Source of the DNA: Riemerella anatipestifer_F
GTDB taxonomy: Bacteria > Bacteroidota > Bacteroidia > Flavobacteriales > Weeksellaceae
NCBI RefSeq assembly: GCF_037861325.1
Contig: NZ_JAFELW010000004.1
Strand: one strand, 5' to 3'
DNA length: 64,000 nucleotides
Position numbers and translations under genes: made by a program
Notes under the pieces: model-generated
Databases searched by the model: none
Told to the model about the DNA's origin: nothing
The model's input: only the letters and a program-made list of their open reading frames with translations
Shown here: piece by piece, positions 1-8,367 of the stretch
How positions within the stretch are numbered: the stretch's first letter is position 1
Layout of the letters: every line of letters starts with the position of its first letter

Positions 1-857
1 TTTGCCTTTAGTTTATTCCCACTTAAATCATTCCACTTTAACAACCTCCCCTCTCTCATATCAAACTTTTTAGCGATATAAGCCACATCAGTATCTGCTG
101 GAATCACTACATACTTCAATCCTCCATTAGGGTGAGATTTTACTGTTATGCCTTCCAACAATGCTAATTTTTCTTTTCTTAGTTGATCTGCTGTTTTCTG
201 TTGCTCTGCATAAGAAGTTTGCTGATAAGGAACATGCACCGTTACACTTTCCTTCTTTTTAACCTCTTTTTGAGGGTTTATTTTCGCCATAAACTCCTTA
301 TCATCATTCAATTCTGGATAAAGTTTCAATAATGTAAAAGGAACTTCCTTAGACGAAATATTATCAAACTCGTATAATTTATACTTTTCTATTTTGCTTA
401 TCAAAATATAAGCATACCTAGGATTGGTAGCATACCCAGCTTTTTTAAGTCCATGAGCCCAAGCTTTATAATCCTTTGGATCAAGTTTAAACAGATTAGT
501 ATAGTATTTACGATAAGCTAAAAACTTAGAATGGTCTTCGTAAGACTCCTTTGGGTCGTTATACACACGAAAACACTCGTTAGGAGCATCATCGGTATGC
601 CTCATGGTTTTGCCAGTCCAGTCTTCCTTACATTTAATCCCAAAGTGATTGTTACCTTCTTGTGCTAAGCGAGATTGCCCACCTCCTGTTTCTAATATCC
701 CTTGTGCCAAAGTAATACTTGCTGGGATTTTATATTTTTCCATTTCTTCTACGGCATATCCTGCAAAACGCTGGATATATTGGTCATCTGTTGCCCATGT
801 CTGAGCCTTAAATTGTGAAACGACTAAAACCGCCGAAGCTATCAAAAACTTTTTCAT
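1..857 (-). CDS. N-acetylglucosaminidase with LysM domain (partial, C-terminus off the window)
   Basis: Secreted peptidoglycan hydrolase of the glycoside hydrolase 73 (FlgJ/Auto) type, expected to cut N-acetylglucosamine bonds in the cell wall. Translation from the ATG at 857 gives a signal peptide (MKKFLIASAVLVVSQFKAQ), then the glucosaminidase core with catalytic Glu56 in ILETGGG and the NNHFGIKCK motif. A linker and the start of a LysM repeat (about residues 247-285, YVVIPADTDVAYIAKKF) follow before the frame runs off the left edge without a stop. A TATCTTTG -7 box lies at 929-922 upstream. Domain order is normal for Bacteroidota. The fold is clear; the physiological role (cell separation or wall turnover) is inferred. 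Confidence 0.9.
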   Translation of the reverse strand, partial: MKKFLIASAVLVVSQFKAQTWATDDQYIQRFAGYAVEEMEKYKIPASITLAQGILETGGGQSRLAQEGNNHFGIKCKEDWTGKTMRHTDDAPNECFRVYNDPKESYEDHSKFLAYRKYYTNLFKLDPKDYKAWAHGLKKAGYATNPRYAYILISKIEKYKLYEFDNISSKEVPFTLLKLYPELNDDKEFMAKINPQKEVKKKESVTVHVPYQQTSYAEQQKTADQLRKEKLALLEGITVKSHPNGGLKYVVIPADTDVAYIAKKFDMREGRLLKWNDLSGNKLKA

Positions 858-967
858 AATATCTTATAAATTATGTTTTTATTAAAAATAAAGCAGCAAA
901 CCAATCCAGTCTGCCACTCAACAAAGATACAACAATCTTTTTATTTGTAGATGTAAGCCTCTCTCAC

Positions 968-1882
968 CTATATTCCATCTCCCTCAACAATAGTAGATCT
1001 GCCTTGATTTTTCAGGAATTCATTAGCTCCTTTTATACCTTGCAAACCACCTGTATGAAAAGCTAAAATTTTACTACCAGAAGCAAAAAAGCCTTCATCT
1101 ATCAACTCCCATAAACGCTTCATCATCTTGCCTGTATAGATAGGTTCCAACAAAACATTATAATTATGATAAAATTTATTGATAAAAGCCACTACTTCGT
1201 CCGTTATTTTACCATAACCACCTTGACCTGTCTCCATAAGTTGAAAATTATTTCTTCCGCTCCATTCTAAAATTTTACCGTCTAAAGAATCATCTTTTAC
1301 AGCCTTAAAGCCTAAAACTTCCTGATGCTCTTTAGCAAATTTAGAAAGTCCCGCTATGGTTCCACCAGTGCCTACTGCCGTGCATAAATAATCAAATTCT
1401 ATTGTCTTTTCATTTAACATAAATTGAACACCCTCCACCGCTAAAGCATTGCTGCCTCCCTCGGGAATGATAAGTGCGTTAGGAAAAAGCTCCTGATAGA
1501 TTTTTGTAATATGTTTTTTATCTCTGTAAGATTCTCTAGTTACAAAATCGAAATTCATTCCGTCTTCGTTAGCCTTTACTAATGTAGGATTTTCTTCCCA
1601 CTTATAGACCAGCTCTTCTCCTCTTATAATGCCTAAAGTTGGAACTTCTAGCTCTCTCCCCAAAGCTGCCGTTGCAGCAATATGGTTAGAAAAAGCACCA
1701 CCAAAAGTAATAATCAGTGGATTTTCGACCTGTTTTTTCCTGTAATTCTCTATATTATAAAATAGTTTCCAGTATTTGTTACCTGATATTTCTTTATGCA
1801 CCAAATCCTCTCTCTTAATATAGAGTTCAATTTGTTTATTAGGATGAGGAATTTTTATTATCGGAATTTCAACTTTGCTCAT
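968..1882 (-). CDS. PLP-dependent D-cysteine desulfhydrase / ACC deaminase family protein
   Basis: Fold type II PLP enzyme of 304 residues. The segment IKREDLVHKEISGNKYWKL carries the lysine expected to form the Schiff base (SGNKYWK), and GTGGTIAGL is the phosphate-binding glycine loop. Relatives degrade D-cysteine to pyruvate, H2S and ammonia, or deaminate 1-aminocyclopropane-1-carboxylate. Flavobacterial members are mostly assumed to be D-cysteine desulfhydrases, and the substrate cannot be read from sequence. I chose the ATG at 1882 (MSKVEIP) rather than the in-frame ATG 24 bases upstream, because it overlaps the stop of the upstream gene as TAATG, a translational-coupling arrangement. Confidence 0.85.
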   Translation of the reverse strand: MSKVEIPIIKIPHPNKQIELYIKREDLVHKEISGNKYWKLFYNIENYRKKQVENPLIITFGGAFSNHIAATAALGRELEVPTLGIIRGEELVYKWEENPTLVKANEDGMNFDFVTRESYRDKKHITKIYQELFPNALIIPEGGSNALAVEGVQFMLNEKTIEFDYLCTAVGTGGTIAGLSKFAKEHQEVLGFKAVKDDSLDGKILEWSGRNNFQLMETGQGGYGKITDEVVAFINKFYHNYNVLLEPIYTGKMMKRLWELIDEGFFASGSKILAFHTGGLQGIKGANEFLKNQGRSTIVEGDGI

Positions 1883-2208
1883 TATTTGTATTTTAAAAAT
1901 GCCCAAAAACTCCTCTCTTTAAGATAATGTAAATTAGATTCATTAGCATAAGCCTCTCTTTCAAAACAAATATTGATATAGGCTAAATGAGGATTTTTGT
2001 ATTGATATAATCTATAATAAAATTCTAACACATACCATAAATAGAAGAAAACAAGTCCTAACTCCAGCTGTTGTCTTAAGTGTATTTTCTCGTGATTAAC
2101 TAACTTTTTATTAGTTTTATCTGCCCTTTTGCGTAAAAAAATGAATGGAAAAATAGCAATTCCTGTAATTTTTGTATTTTTAAGCAATTTTTGGCACACT
2201 ATTATCAT
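1882..2208 (-). CDS. small membrane-associated protein with HExxH zinc-protease motif
   Basis: I recognise no named family. The 108-residue protein carries HEKIH at residues 39-43, the zinc-binding HExxH signature, and a downstream FEREAYANE stretch (residues 82-90) that resembles the glutamate-containing third-ligand helix of M48/M56 gluzincins. A hydrophobic helix (LGLVFFYLWYVLEFYY, about 50-65) lies between the two. The protein is far shorter than ordinary M48 or M56 peptidases, so it would be a minimal catalytic core or a non-catalytic relative. Its stop overlaps the start of the desulfhydrase gene by one base. A TATCTTTG -7 box at 2235-2228 precedes it. Protease activity is inference from motifs. 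Confidence 0.6.
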   Translation of the reverse strand: MIIVCQKLLKNTKITGIAIFPFIFLRKRADKTNKKLVNHEKIHLRQQLELGLVFFYLWYVLEFYYRLYQYKNPHLAYINICFEREAYANESNLHYLKERSFWAFLKYK

Positions 2209-2248
2209 TAGGATAAAATTAGTAGAGCAAAGATATAAATTCTAACTT

Positions 2249-2431
2249 ATGCCATCACACAACAGTAATGAAAATGAAGATTTCTATTATAACGAACAAG
2301 GCTACAAGGTATTTACAGAAAAATACCACCTCAAAAGAGGCTACTGCTGCAAAAGCGGTTGTAAACATTGCCCATACGGATATGATAAGAAAACTGACAC
2401 ATTTATAAAGAGTAAGAAACCTTTAAAATAA
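2249..2431 (+). CDS. DUF5522 family cysteine-rich small protein
   Basis: Sixty residues with the family signature YCCKSGCKHCPYGY near residues 32-45, four cysteines arranged CC-x3-C-x2-C followed by a PYG turn. This suggests a small metal-binding knuckle. The family is widespread in Bacteroidota and has no assigned function. It is followed after seven bases by the DUF4136 lipoprotein gene, so the two are probably co-transcribed. The short length matches the family. Confidence 0.75.
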   Translation: MPSHNSNENEDFYYNEQGYKVFTEKYHLKRGYCCKSGCKHCPYGYDKKTDTFIKSKKPLK

Positions 2432-2438
2432 TAGCAAA

Positions 2439-2966
2439 ATGAAAAAATATGTTTTTTTAATCCTAGCAGCCGCTACACTAAGCATTACTTCTTGTAGTCC
2501 TTTTAACATCAGAACTGACTATGCGGAAACCGCTCAGTTTAATCAGTATAAAACTTATATGTTCCGAACTGATGATTTAAAAATCAATGATTTGGACAAG
2601 GACAGAGTGCTTAATGAAATTGCAAAGCAATTCAACGCTAAAGGTCTTAGTACTAACCAAACCCCAGATTTAATAGTCAATGTAAAGGCTTCTCATAAAA
2701 AGGTAGAAGATATACAAAGTACCAACCCTTATGGTATGTGGGGTTGGGGAGGTCCTTGGGGCTGGGGTTGGGGTATGAACCGCACTTGGGTTTCTAACTA
2801 CAACACAGGTACTTTAGTAATAGACATTATAGACGCCAAGACTAACAAATTGGTTTGGCAGGGCATCGGGAGTGGCATCAATGTAGATGCTCCTAAGTCT
2901 AAGCAAAAACAAATACCTCAAATTGTAGAAGGAATTTTAAAGAACTATCCTCCCCAGAAAAAATAA
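2439..2966 (+). CDS. DUF4136 domain lipoprotein
   Basis: Predicted lipoprotein of 175 residues. A signal peptide ends at a lipobox (LSITSC19), followed by the DUF4136 fold with its opening DYAETAQFNQYKTY. A Gly/Trp-rich loop (MWGWGGPWGWGWGMN, about residues 99-113) interrupts the domain, and TLVIDIIDAKTNKLVWQG is the usual C-terminal beta hairpin. Family members are cell-envelope lipoproteins without known activity. The gene ends in a hairpin terminator at 2977-3006. Confidence 0.85.
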   Translation: MKKYVFLILAAATLSITSCSPFNIRTDYAETAQFNQYKTYMFRTDDLKINDLDKDRVLNEIAKQFNAKGLSTNQTPDLIVNVKASHKKVEDIQSTNPYGMWGWGGPWGWGWGMNRTWVSNYNTGTLVIDIIDAKTNKLVWQGIGSGINVDAPKSKQKQIPQIVEGILKNYPPQKK

Positions 2967-2976
2967 TACTTCATAG

Positions 2977-3006
2977 GGCTATCTTTTTAAGGTAGCCTCT
3001 TTTTTT
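2977..3006 (+). terminator. intrinsic terminator after DUF4136 gene
   Basis: Stem GGCTATC / GGTAGCC (seven pairs with one G-U) with an A/T loop, followed at once by a run of eight T residues. Confidence 0.75.
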
Positions 3007-3058
3007 AGAGAGGCCAAGTCTAATTCAAAATAGTTCTAAAAAAACAATATAAAATTCT

Positions 3059-3066
3059 TACTTTTG
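3059..3066 (+). promoter_or_regulatory. -7 promoter box of mpl
   Basis: TACTTTTG matches the Bacteroidota -7 consensus TAnnTTTG. It ends at the G of a GTG that would otherwise be a possible upstream start for mpl, so transcription should begin near 3072 and translation further downstream. Confidence 0.55.
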
Positions 3067-3086
3067 TGAGTATAAATTTTTTAACA

Positions 3087-4424
3087 TTGAGAACACATTT
3101 CATTGCTATAGGCGGAAGTGCTATGCACAACCTCGCCATCGCTCTTAAAGATAAAGGTTATGTAGTCACAGGTTCAGACGACGCCATTTTTGAACCTTCA
3201 AAATCAAGATTAGAAAAAAAAGGATTACTCCCTGAAAATCTTGGTTGGTTTCCAGAAAAAATAACATCAGATATAGATGCTGTAATACTAGGTATGCACG
3301 CTCATGCCGATAATCCCGAACTAGCCAAAGCCAAAGAACTCGGTCTTAAAATATTTTCTTACCCTGAATTTTTGTACGAGCAAAGCAAAGATAAAACCCG
3401 TGTTGTAATTGGTGGCTCACACGGTAAAACTACCATTACTTCTATGATTCTCCATGTCCTCAATTTCCATCAAAAAGAGGTAGACTATATGGTAGGAGCA
3501 CAACTAGAAGGTTTTGATTGTATGGTAAAAACTACAGAACATAACGACTTTATGATTCTAGAAGGAGATGAATATTTATCCTCACCTATAGATTTAAGGT
3601 CAAAGTTTCTTTTGTACCAACCTAACATCGCTCTTATTTCAGGGATTGCGTGGGACCACATCAATGTGTTTAAAACTTTTGATGATTACATAGAGCAATT
3701 TAGAAAATTTGTAGCAAGTATCACTCCCGGTGGTGTATTGGTGTACAATGAGGAAGACGAAGAGGTAGTAAAAGTAGTAGAAGCTACCGAAAATTACTTC
3801 AGAAAAATCCCTTATAAAACTCCAAAATATAAAATTACAGACCAAAAAGTTTATCTAGATACCGAAATGGGAGAAGTTCCATTGTCTGTTTTTGGTGCTC
3901 ATAATCTACTGAATATGGAAGGTGCTAGGCATATTTGCCAACAATTAGGCATTATGGAGGAAGATTTTTATGAAGCTATTATGAGTTTTAAAGGTGCATC
4001 TAAAAGATTAGAAAAAGTAGAAAGAAACGATAATGGCATTCTTTACAAAGATTTTGCCCACGCTCCTAGTAAGGTAAAAGCGACTACGAAAGCGTTTTCG
4101 GAACAATTTTCTAACACCACTAAATATGGCTTCTTAGAACTTCACACTTACTCTTCTCTAAATCCAGAGTTTTTAGAGCAATATGCTCACAGCTTAGATT
4201 TGCTAGACCAAGCGGTAGTTTTCTATTCGGAAGAAGCTCTAAAAATAAAAAGAATGGACTCTATTTCTCCAGAACTTATCAAGGAGAAATTTAAAAATCC
4301 TAACCTAAAAGTGTTTACCAGTGCGGAAGAATTGCACCAATATTGGCAAAGTTTGGATAAAACTAAAGGAGCATTTCTAATGATGAGTAGCGGTAATTTT
4401 GGAGGTTTAGATTTAACTCAATAA
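3087..4424 (+). CDS. mpl: UDP-N-acetylmuramate:L-alanyl-gamma-D-glutamyl-meso-diaminopimelate ligase
   Basis: Peptidoglycan recycling ligase that attaches the recovered tripeptide L-Ala-D-Glu-meso-DAP to UDP-MurNAc using ATP. The 445-residue protein shows the Mur ligase plan: N-terminal FIAIGGSAMHNLA nucleotide fold, ATP loop GGSHGKTT, a central domain with WDHINVF, and the C-terminal FAHAPSKVKATTKA segment typical of Mpl rather than MurC. The chosen start is TTG at 3087 (MRTHFIAIGG), because the GTG at 3066 lies in the promoter -7 box. The mRNA leader is then only about 15 bases. A TTG start is unusual, so the exact N-terminus is less certain than the function. Confidence 0.9.
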   Translation: MRTHFIAIGGSAMHNLAIALKDKGYVVTGSDDAIFEPSKSRLEKKGLLPENLGWFPEKITSDIDAVILGMHAHADNPELAKAKELGLKIFSYPEFLYEQSKDKTRVVIGGSHGKTTITSMILHVLNFHQKEVDYMVGAQLEGFDCMVKTTEHNDFMILEGDEYLSSPIDLRSKFLLYQPNIALISGIAWDHINVFKTFDDYIEQFRKFVASITPGGVLVYNEEDEEVVKVVEATENYFRKIPYKTPKYKITDQKVYLDTEMGEVPLSVFGAHNLLNMEGARHICQQLGIMEEDFYEAIMSFKGASKRLEKVERNDNGILYKDFAHAPSKVKATTKAFSEQFSNTTKYGFLELHTYSSLNPEFLEQYAHSLDLLDQAVVFYSEEALKIKRMDSISPELIKEKFKNPNLKVFTSAEELHQYWQSLDKTKGAFLMMSSGNFGGLDLTQ

Positions 4425-4439
4425 TACTTTCGGCATTTT

Positions 4440-4925
4440 ATGCAACTAGAACACCACGAAATCATCAACCCAAAACACCATAAAGAGATAAGCCTTATTT
4501 TGGAGCATCTACAATCTCCAGAAAATATAGGGCTTATCCTTAGAACGGCTGAAGCTATGGGAGTGCAAGAAGTTGTAATACTTTCTGATAACTTCCACCA
4601 ACTTTCCCCTAGAATAAAACGAACCACAAGAAGTGCCGAAAATAATCTCAATATCATCTTTGTAAACAGTTGGGAAGAGGCTATCAATCATTTTGAAAAA
4701 AACACTCATTTTTACGCATTAGAAAAAACCAATAAAAGTATAGATTATACGACTTTTGAATATCATTTCCCTTGTGTCATCGTATGCGGTAACGAAAAAA
4801 ATGGAGTTTCCGAAAAAGCTCTAGAAAAGTGCACTAACCATCTACACATCAATATGTACGGAAAAAACACTTCACTAAATGTAGCCATCGCTACCAGCAT
4901 TTTACTTTCAAAAATAGTTTCCTAA
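4440..4925 (+). CDS. TrmH/SpoU-family RNA 2'-O-methyltransferase
   Basis: A 161-residue SPOUT methyltransferase expected to methylate a ribose 2'-OH in tRNA or rRNA. Three SpoU motifs are visible: motif 1 (LQSPENIGLILRTAEAMG, residues 24-41), motif 2 (CVIVCGNEKNGVS, about 112-124) and motif 3 (INMYGKNTSLNVAIATSILL) forming the trefoil knot. It lacks an N-terminal RNA-binding domain, so the target nucleotide cannot be named. It lies 15 bases after mpl and 10 bases before ung, suggesting one transcript. Confidence 0.85.
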   Translation: MQLEHHEIINPKHHKEISLILEHLQSPENIGLILRTAEAMGVQEVVILSDNFHQLSPRIKRTTRSAENNLNIIFVNSWEEAINHFEKNTHFYALEKTNKSIDYTTFEYHFPCVIVCGNEKNGVSEKALEKCTNHLHINMYGKNTSLNVAIATSILLSKIVS

Positions 4926-4935
4926 AAAATAGAAT

Positions 4936-5577
4936 ATGACTTGGACTGAAGTATTAGCACCTATAAAAAATTCCTCTTACTTTAAAAATTTATGGCAAAA
5001 AGTAAAACAGGAATATCAACAGTATAAATGCTTCCCTCCTAAAGAGCAAATATTTAGAGCGATTGAACTTACTCCTTTTGAGGAAGTGAAAGTCGTAATT
5101 TTAGGGCAAGACCCTTATCATAATGATTTCCAAGCTAACGGATTATGTTTCTCTGTATCAGACCAAGTACCTGCACCACCATCACTAAGAAATATTTTTA
5201 AAGAATTACAAGATGATTTAGGTATAATCAAAACCAGCAACGAGCTAGACTCTTGGGCAAAACAAGGCGTACTTCTACTAAACGCTACTCTTACCGTAAA
5301 AGCTCACGAAGCTAACTCTCATAAAGATTTAGGCTGGGAAACCTTTACAGATTTCATCATTAAAGAAATATCAGATAAAAAGGAAAATATCGTTTTTGTG
5401 CTTTGGGGTTCTTTTGCACAAAAGAAAGCTCAATTTATAGACGCACGCAAACATTATATTGTAAAGACCGCTCACCCTTCTCCCCTATCCGCTCACAGAG
5501 GCTTTATAGGGAGCAAACCTTTCTCTAAGATAAACAACTATCTTCTATCAAAAAATAAGGAGGAAATTAAATGGTAA
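4936..5577 (+). CDS. ung: uracil-DNA glycosylase, family 1
   Basis: Base-excision repair enzyme that removes uracil from DNA. The 213-residue protein has the catalytic water-activating motif GQDPYH (residues 57-62, Asp59) and the C-terminal DNA-intercalation loop HPSPLSAHRGF. Length and motif order are those of a standard Ung. It is the last gene of the mpl-methyltransferase-ung run and converges on the SRP RNA gene. Confidence 0.97.
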   Translation: MTWTEVLAPIKNSSYFKNLWQKVKQEYQQYKCFPPKEQIFRAIELTPFEEVKVVILGQDPYHNDFQANGLCFSVSDQVPAPPSLRNIFKELQDDLGIIKTSNELDSWAKQGVLLLNATLTVKAHEANSHKDLGWETFTDFIIKEISDKKENIVFVLWGSFAQKKAQFIDARKHYIVKTAHPSPLSAHRGFIGSKPFSKINNYLLSKNKEEIKW

Positions 5578-5594
5578 CTTGACTGAATAAAAAA

Positions 5595-5689
5595 TGGCAA
5601 GCTACCTAAATCACACCGCTACAACCGATTACCTTTGCTGCGTTCCCACCCTGGAGGATTTTCAGGAGCTGGTTGTTTAGGACTTGCCG
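5595..5689 (-). ncRNA. ffs: bacterial signal recognition particle RNA (small, 4.5S-like)
   Basis: On the minus strand the sequence from 5689 down to about 5595 opens with GGCAAGTCC and closes with AGCTTGCC, giving a terminal stem. Its centre carries GGTGGGAACGCAGCAAAGG, the characteristic SRP domain IV internal-loop region that binds Ffh. A perfectly placed promoter (TTTTG, 18 bases, TATATTTG) lies directly upstream, and an ATTTTTTA tract follows the 3' end. About 95 nucleotides long, so it is the small form without an Alu domain. Confidence 0.93.
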
Positions 5690-5692
5690 TTG

Positions 5693-5723
5693 CAAATATA
5701 CAACTTTTTCAGAAAATACAAAA
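5693..5723 (-). promoter_or_regulatory. promoter of the SRP RNA
   Basis: On the minus strand: TTTTG at 5723-5719, spacer of 18 bases, TATATTTG at 5700-5693. The predicted transcription start (5687-5689) coincides with the first base of the SRP RNA stem. Confidence 0.8.
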
Positions 5724-5751
5724 CATCAACACATTTATAGCCTAGCAAAAG

Positions 5752-6426
5752 CTACATTTTCCACGCATTTATCATTTCTCTCTTTCCTTTAGGACCTTCT
5801 AATTTCTCCACTTTAAAATTAAGCGATTTTAACACTCTTTGAAAGCTTCCTTTAGAAGAGTATGTAGTTAACAAGCCTCCTACTTTCATTTTATCTGCCA
5901 CCATTTCCATAAGAGGCAACTCCCATAAATCTGGCTGTACTCTAGCCCCAAAACAATCAAAATATACCAAATCTATCTTTGGCAACTCAATGTTTTTTAA
6001 TTCATAAAAATCTGTATTAATTTTTGTGATATTAAAATTAGGCAATATCTCGCAAGGTTTCTCCCATTCGCATTCGTGTAAAGTTGTATTGATAACATCT
6101 ATATCAGGAAGATTAAATAAGTTATGAAAAGATAGTTCCTTAATTTCTTTTAAACTTACAGGATACTTCTCTAGAGTAAAATAATTTATTTTCTTTATAT
6201 CATTAGAAGCCCTTATTTTTTCCATAGTTACTAAAGCATTCAGCCCCGTCCCAAAACCAAGCTCTAATATATTTATTTCCAAATTACTAACTCTATCTAA
6301 GCCATTTTTAATAAACACATGCCTTGCTTCTTGAAGAGCTCCATGATGAGAATGATACCCTTCATTTAAGTCATTTATAAACAAAGTTTTAGAACCATCT
6401 GCCGTTAATTTAACCTCTCTTTTCAT
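5752..6426 (-). CDS. mnmD: tRNA 5-methylaminomethyl-2-thiouridine methyltransferase, MnmD type
   Basis: SAM-dependent methyltransferase of the MnmC N-terminal (DUF752) family. It is expected to add the last methyl group of mnm5s2U at the tRNA wobble position. The 224-residue protein has the SAM loop ILELGFGTGLNAL (about residues 53-65) and the active-site segment YFDCFGARVQPDLWE, whose aspartate belongs to the family. There is no FAD-dependent oxidoreductase domain, so this is a stand-alone MnmD and not the fused MnmC of enterobacteria. Confidence 0.88.
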   Translation of the reverse strand: MKREVKLTADGSKTLFINDLNEGYHSHHGALQEARHVFIKNGLDRVSNLEINILELGFGTGLNALVTMEKIRASNDIKKINYFTLEKYPVSLKEIKELSFHNLFNLPDIDVINTTLHECEWEKPCEILPNFNITKINTDFYELKNIELPKIDLVYFDCFGARVQPDLWELPLMEMVADKMKVGGLLTTYSSKGSFQRVLKSLNFKVEKLEGPKGKREMINAWKM

Positions 6427-6456
6427 TCTATTTTTTTTTCAAAAATAAACCAAAAA

Positions 6457-6486
6457 TTGAATATTCCAAAAATTATATTATCTTTG
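6457..6486 (+). promoter_or_regulatory. promoter of ilvE
   Basis: TTG at 6457-6459, exactly 19 bases, TATCTTTG at 6479-6486: a full match to TTG-N19-TAnnTTTG. The coding start is 26 bases downstream of the -7 box. Confidence 0.8.
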
Positions 6487-6511
6487 TAAACAACGAGTAA
6501 ATTTTTCAAAA

Positions 6512-7585
6512 ATGATAATTCAAAAATCAGAAAATCCTAGAATCAGTAGTTTTGACCCTGAAAATTTTTCATTCGGGAACACCTTTATAGACCATATGGT
6601 GATATGTGAATACGAAAACGGAAAGTGGGGAGAACCTAAACTTATGCCTTACGGACCGTTACCATTTACTCCTGCCATGATGGGTGTTAACTATGGACAA
6701 GCGTGTTTTGAAGGTATGAAAGCCTATAAGGATAAAGATGGTGAAGTTTACTTATTCCGTCCAGAAAAAAACTTTGCAAGAATTAACAAATCTGCAAAAA
6801 GACTAGCAATACCTGAACTTCCTGAAGAAGTTTTCATGAATGGATTAAAAGCTCTAATGGACATTGACAGAGATTGGATTCCTTACGGTGAAAACTCTTC
6901 TTTATATATTCGTCCTTTATTATTTGCTACAGAAGAAGCTCTTAAAGCAAGAATCGCCGACAAATACATGTTTGCTATAGTGGCAGCACCAGCAAAATCT
7001 TACTATACAGAACCTGTTTCTGTAAAAATAGCAGACTATTACTCTCGTGCTGCTAGTGGTGGAGTTGGTTCAGCTAAGGCAGCTGGAAACTATGCTGCTT
7101 CTTTCTACCCAACTAAATTAGCTAACGAGGAAGGTTATGAACAGATTATTTGGACAGATGACGCTTCTCACGAGTATTTTGAAGAAAGTGGCACTATGAA
7201 TGTATTTGTAAGAATAGAAGATACTATTTACACACCTCCTACATCTGATAAAATATTAGACGGTGTAACTAGAGATAGTTTTATACAACTAGCTAAACAT
7301 AATAATATAGAGGTAAAAGTAGAACCCGTTAGCGTAAAGAAAGTAATTGAAGCACACAAAGAAGGTACCTTAAAAGAAGTTTGGGGGGTTGGGACAGCAG
7401 TAGTTTTAAGTGTATTCCAAGCGTTAGGGTACAAAGATGACAAAATGGTTCTACCTCAACTAAGCGAGGAAGAAAGTTTTGCAATAAAACTTAAAAACCA
7501 GTTAGTAAGCATTCAAACTAATACAAGCGAAGACCCATTTGGATGGAGATATAAAGTAGAGAAAGGATTTGTAGATACTTTATAA
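6512..7585 (+). CDS. ilvE: branched-chain amino acid aminotransferase
   Basis: PLP fold type IV transaminase for the last step of valine, leucine and isoleucine synthesis, or the first step of their breakdown. The 357-residue length fits the long (eukaryote-like, BCAT type II) subgroup. The catalytic lysine is in GGVGSAKAAGNYAAS (about residues 185-199). YFEESGTMNVF and LDGVTRDSF bind PLP phosphate and substrate carboxylate, and GVGTAVVL is the closing loop. It stands alone between its own promoter and a strong terminator. Confidence 0.95.
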   Translation: MIIQKSENPRISSFDPENFSFGNTFIDHMVICEYENGKWGEPKLMPYGPLPFTPAMMGVNYGQACFEGMKAYKDKDGEVYLFRPEKNFARINKSAKRLAIPELPEEVFMNGLKALMDIDRDWIPYGENSSLYIRPLLFATEEALKARIADKYMFAIVAAPAKSYYTEPVSVKIADYYSRAASGGVGSAKAAGNYAASFYPTKLANEEGYEQIIWTDDASHEYFEESGTMNVFVRIEDTIYTPPTSDKILDGVTRDSFIQLAKHNNIEVKVEPVSVKKVIEAHKEGTLKEVWGVGTAVVLSVFQALGYKDDKMVLPQLSEEESFAIKLKNQLVSIQTNTSEDPFGWRYKVEKGFVDTL

Positions 7586-7610
7586 TAACATCTAAATATA
7601 AGTTATAAGA

Positions 7611-7646
7611 AAGAGAAGACTAACAGAATAGTCTTCTCTTTTTTTA
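7611..7646 (+). terminator. intrinsic terminator after ilvE
   Basis: Perfect 12-pair stem AAGAGAAGACTA / TAGTCTTCTCTT with a six-base loop, running into a T tract. Confidence 0.9.
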
Positions 7647-7703
7647 CGATAACTAAAAAAGTACACAAATTCTCAAGTTCATCTCTTTAAATTGAAATAA
7701 AAA

Positions 7704-7731
7704 ACCCTGACACTTTAGAAAGCATCAGGGT
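7704..7731. other. stem-loop in the ilvE-ndk gap
   Basis: ACCCTGA / TCAGGGT stem enclosing a 14-base loop that contains a weaker inner CTT/AAG pairing. On the minus strand it is followed by TTTTTTATTT and could act as a terminator; on the plus strand it is followed by AAAAAC, which argues for a transcript structure. A 33-codon frame (7746-7847, MKTQIKHENRYYY...) begins 14 bases after it. I cannot tell leader peptide from chance. Confidence 0.4.
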
Positions 7732-7859
7732 AAAAACTAATAACCATGAAAACTCAAATTAAACATGAGAATCGTTATTATTATATCAAAAGCTGTGCCA
7801 AAAAAAGTTTTAAAACTAGAAATAAGTTCGTATTTTTGTACGGTTAAAATTAAAATAAA

Positions 7860-8279
7860 ATGTCAGGAAACATTACTTTTACAATGATTAAACCAGATGC
7901 AGTAGCAGATGGACACATAGGAGCTATACTAGGGAAAATAGCTGAAGCAGGATTTAAAATTAAAGCAATGAAACTTACTCAACTTACAGTAGCTGATGCT
8001 AAGAAGTTTTATGAAGTTCATGCTGAAAGACCTTTCTACGGAGAGTTAGTAGAGTTTATGTCTTCAGGACCTATTGTAGCAGCTGTTTTAGAAAAAGAAA
8101 ATGCAGTTGAAGATTTCAGAAAACTAATTGGTGCTACAAACCCTGCTGAAGCAGCTGAAGGAACTATAAGAAAGATGTTCGCTAGAAGTGTAGGAGAAAA
8201 TGCAGTACACGGTTCTGACTCTGACGAAAACGCACAGATAGAATCAGCATTCCACTTCTCTGGAAGAGAAATTTTCTAA
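7860..8279 (+). CDS. ndk: nucleoside diphosphate kinase
   Basis: Transfers the gamma phosphate of ATP to nucleoside diphosphates. The 139-residue protein has the phosphohistidine His117 in NAVHGSDS, the substrate motif TMIKPDAVA at residues 8-16, and the RKMFARS segment. Length and motifs are standard. A TATTTTTG box at 7831-7838 lies 21 bases before the start, and a bidirectional terminator follows. Confidence 0.98.
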   Translation: MSGNITFTMIKPDAVADGHIGAILGKIAEAGFKIKAMKLTQLTVADAKKFYEVHAERPFYGELVEFMSSGPIVAAVLEKENAVEDFRKLIGATNPAEAAEGTIRKMFARSVGENAVHGSDSDENAQIESAFHFSGREIF

Positions 8280-8300
8280 GAAGAATAAAAACAATATCAT

Positions 8301-8336
8301 AAAAAAGGCTATCTCATCTCTGAAATAGCCTTTTTT
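8301..8336. terminator. bidirectional terminator between ndk and atpC
   Basis: Stem AAAAAAGGCTAT / ATAGCCTTTTTT (12 pairs). A run on one arm and T run on the other allow termination of ndk on the plus strand and of atpDC on the minus strand. Confidence 0.85.
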
Positions 8337-8367
8337 GTATCATTAAATCAATAACAAACTAACTTTC

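Noticed and set aside
3066..3086. GTG start for mpl
   Set aside because: It overlaps the TACTTTTG promoter box, and the encoded residues precede the first conserved strand of the family.
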